Part shown: positions 62,456-64,000 of the stretch, piece by piece
Layout: every line of letters starts with the position of its first letter
Numbering within the stretch: position 1 is the first letter of the stretch
Assembly: GCF_014174395.1 (NCBI RefSeq)
Contig: NZ_JABEQD010000005.1
Span: forward strand, 1 to 64,000
From: Gluconacetobacter aggeris
GTDB lineage: Bacteria > Pseudomonadota > Alphaproteobacteria > Acetobacterales > Acetobacteraceae
Direction: 5' to 3'
DNA: 64,000 bases
Translations under genes and position numbers: made by a program
The notes under the pieces: model-generated
What the model saw: only the letters and a program-made list of their open reading frames with translations
Databases searched by the model: none
Told to the model about the DNA's origin: nothing

Positions 62456-63417
62456 CGGGCGAGGCTTCGGCGACGATGTTGCTGGTTCTGTCCGGCCTGT
62501 GGCTGCTGGCCATGAGTGCCACCGGCCTGCTGACCGTGCGAATGCATAAGAGAAGCCGCCAGCGAGATGCACGGCTGGCGGCCGTGGCGCGCTCCCATCG
62601 CCCGGCACCTCATGTCGAACTGTCGGCGTTCAGGCGGCAGCAACGTATACGGCGTCCGCTGGCCCTAAGTGCGATTGGGCTTCTGGGCGTCGATATGGCT
62701 GGGGCGGATCTTTATCCCGTGCCGTGGTGGATGGTGCCGATGGGGGTATTCATTGTGGCGGGCGCTTTCATGATCATGACGAAAGAGGCTCTGGGCCTTC
62801 TTGCGCTTCCGGTCATGATTGTCGGTGGGATCTGCCTGTGCCGCGCGACATTCGGCTGGATGATCGAAAGGCGGCAAGGACGGCAGCTTCGCCAGTTTCC
62901 TGATGTGCTGTCGACGATCGTCCGATCGGTCAGTGTGGGCATTCCGGTAATGGAAGCGATGCGAGGGGTGGCTCGCGAGGCGCCGGAGCCGACGGGGTCG
63001 GAATTTTCCCGCATGCTGGAGCAGCTTTCCATCGGGGTTTCGATGGAAGATGGGCTGCGCGACCTGGCCGTCCGATCGGGCCTGCCGGAATATCGGTTTT
63101 TTGCCACTGCCCTGGCACTGCAAGCCCAGACCGGTGGCTCGCCTCGCGCCACACTGGATGGGCTGGCCGATGTCATCCGTAAGCGGCTGGCCTTGAAGGC
63201 CCGTGGCTATGCTCTGGCGTCCGAGGCGCGGGCCAGCGCGGTGGTGCTGGCCCTACTGCCCCTGGTGTTGGGCCTGATACTGTGGCTGACGAACCGGGCC
63301 TATATCCGCCTGCTATTCTCGGACCCGGCGGGGCATGCGATTCTGGCGCTTGCCGCCGGGTCGCTGACGATGGGCATTCTCACGATGCGTACGATCATCC
63401 GCCGGACCCTGAGATGA
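62449..63417 (+). CDS. tadB: Tad inner-membrane platform protein TadB
   Basis: 322 residues with the GspF-like fold: helices near both ends (LLVLSGLWLLAMSATGLL, VVLALLPLVLGLILWLT) and FPDVLSTIVRSVSVGIPVMEAMRGVAREAPEPTGSEF, LSIGVSMEDGLRDLAVRSGLPEYRFFATALALQAQTGGSPRATLDGLADVIRKR. It forms the platform with TadC. The start lies within the cpaF end. Confidence 0.93.
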   Translation: MLTGEASATMLLVLSGLWLLAMSATGLLTVRMHKRSRQRDARLAAVARSHRPAPHVELSAFRRQQRIRRPLALSAIGLLGVDMAGADLYPVPWWMVPMGVFIVAGAFMIMTKEALGLLALPVMIVGGICLCRATFGWMIERRQGRQLRQFPDVLSTIVRSVSVGIPVMEAMRGVAREAPEPTGSEFSRMLEQLSIGVSMEDGLRDLAVRSGLPEYRFFATALALQAQTGGSPRATLDGLADVIRKRLALKARGYALASEARASAVVLALLPLVLGLILWLTNRAYIRLLFSDPAGHAILALAAGSLTMGILTMRTIIRRTLR

Positions 63418-64000
63418 CCGTCCTGATGCTCGTGCTGGGTGTGGCGACGGGTGCGACGCTGCTCGCGGCGGCGATGCTGGTACCGCTGACGGTAAGGCAG
63501 CGACGGATACAGCGACGATTGCACGACCTGCAAGCACAGGCGATGGCGCCTGCGGCATCGTTGGTAGGGGTTAGGGGATTGGGCACGTCCTCATTGCGCC
63601 TGGTTGCAGCCCTGGGCCAATGGATTGTCAGGCGGGGATTGTTGCCCACCGGCACGCTGGACGAACTCCGGGCATCCCTGGCCACGACGGGAGTGCGCGG
63701 TGCCAGTGCCGTCAGCCTGTTCATCGGAATCAAGATCCTGCTGGCGACGCTTTTGCCGCTGCTGGTGGTCGTCATCCTGTCCCGGCTGGGGAGTGACCTG
63801 CCACCCTTGCTTCACCGGGCTCTTGCAGCGGCGGCTGCGGTCGGGGGGCTGCTATTGCCGGATTTCATCCTGCGGGCACGGCGCAACCGCTATCTGAGAC
63901 AGGTCGAACGCGGCCTGCCCGATGCGCTGGATGTGATGGTGATCTGCACTCAGGCCGGGATCGGGCTAGGGCCGGCCATTGTCCAAGTCAGCGTCGAATT
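63414..64000 (+). CDS. tadC: Tad inner-membrane platform protein TadC (partial)
   Basis: The frame starts at an ATG overlapping the tadB stop (ATGA) and is open to the right edge, about 195 residues. Hydrophobic helices (MLVLGVATGATLLAAAMLVPL, FIGIKILLATLLPLLVVVIL) and the GspF-like RNRYLRQVERGLPDALDVMVICTQAGIGLGPAIVQV identify it as TadC. The remaining Tad genes (tadD, tadE/F/G) would be to the right. Confidence 0.9.
   Translation, partial: MTVLMLVLGVATGATLLAAAMLVPLTVRQRRIQRRLHDLQAQAMAPAASLVGVRGLGTSSLRLVAALGQWIVRRGLLPTGTLDELRASLATTGVRGASAVSLFIGIKILLATLLPLLVVVILSRLGSDLPPLLHRALAAAAAVGGLLLPDFILRARRNRYLRQVERGLPDALDVMVICTQAGIGLGPAIVQVSVE

Overview
The window is a gene-dense, high-GC stretch of an alphaproteobacterial chromosome. 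The protein content best fits an acetic acid bacterium (Acetobacteraceae, Gluconacetobacter/Komagataeibacter-like). This rests on the NAD-type isocitrate dehydrogenase, the Acetobacteraceae-style Hint-domain protein, the recG-sdhE-mfd and cytochrome c/kdsB/pheA neighbourhoods, the fused AroK-AroB and a Tad pilus locus. The genus is an inference. No insertion sequence, prophage, CRISPR array or rRNA was seen. One tRNA gene (Thr, TGT) is present.

Layout. 1-2113: the end of a purine/ureide catabolic operon (ureidoglycine-glyoxylate aminotransferase, PuuE allantoinase, OHCU decarboxylase, HIU hydrolase), tightly overlapped. 2177-8404 (minus): isocitrate dehydrogenase, aminopeptidase P, PrmA and a UvrD/PcrA helicase. 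8480-10675: two RadC-family genes flanking a HAD phosphatase; the first RadC has lost its metal-binding motif. 10684-15102 (minus): a MASE1-PAS-GGDEF diguanylate cyclase, an XRE regulator and a large Hint-domain protein. 15398-23994: tRNA-Thr, serA, a HisN-type phosphatase, a membrane-anchored cytochrome c, kdsB-pheA, dapA-smpB, a double cold-shock-domain protein and an LpxR-like outer-membrane lipid A deacylase. 24105-31369: recG diverging from sdhE-mfd, then an SDR and a 45-residue membrane protein. 31457-39478: aldo/keto reductase, exported EEP-family protein, beta carbonic anhydrase, alaS, tenA, a GtrA-like membrane protein and an OmpA-family protein. 39781-46699: aroK-aroB fusion, a 47-residue membrane protein coupled to xerD, accA, a lytic transglycosylase with a SPOR domain, a DUF1489 protein and an exported nucleoside hydrolase-like protein. 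46854-56232: hemW, kup, yggS, rsmB, rpe, a heparinase II/III-like protein and a GT4 glycosyltransferase. 56453-64000: a Tad/Cpa pilus operon (flp, cpaA, cpaB, cpaC, a very short CpaD-like lipoprotein, cpaE, cpaF, tadB and the start of tadC), running off the end.

Most genes are housekeeping. The accessory signals are the degenerate RadC next to an intact one, the shortened CpaD, the Hint protein with its AT-rich repeat-like N-terminal half, two tiny membrane-protein genes, a (TGACC)6 microsatellite at the accA stop, and several strong inverted repeats in leaders and intergenic DNA. I did not find a clearly new multi-gene system. The RadC/HAD/RadC block and the shortened Tad CpaD are the best candidates for a second look.
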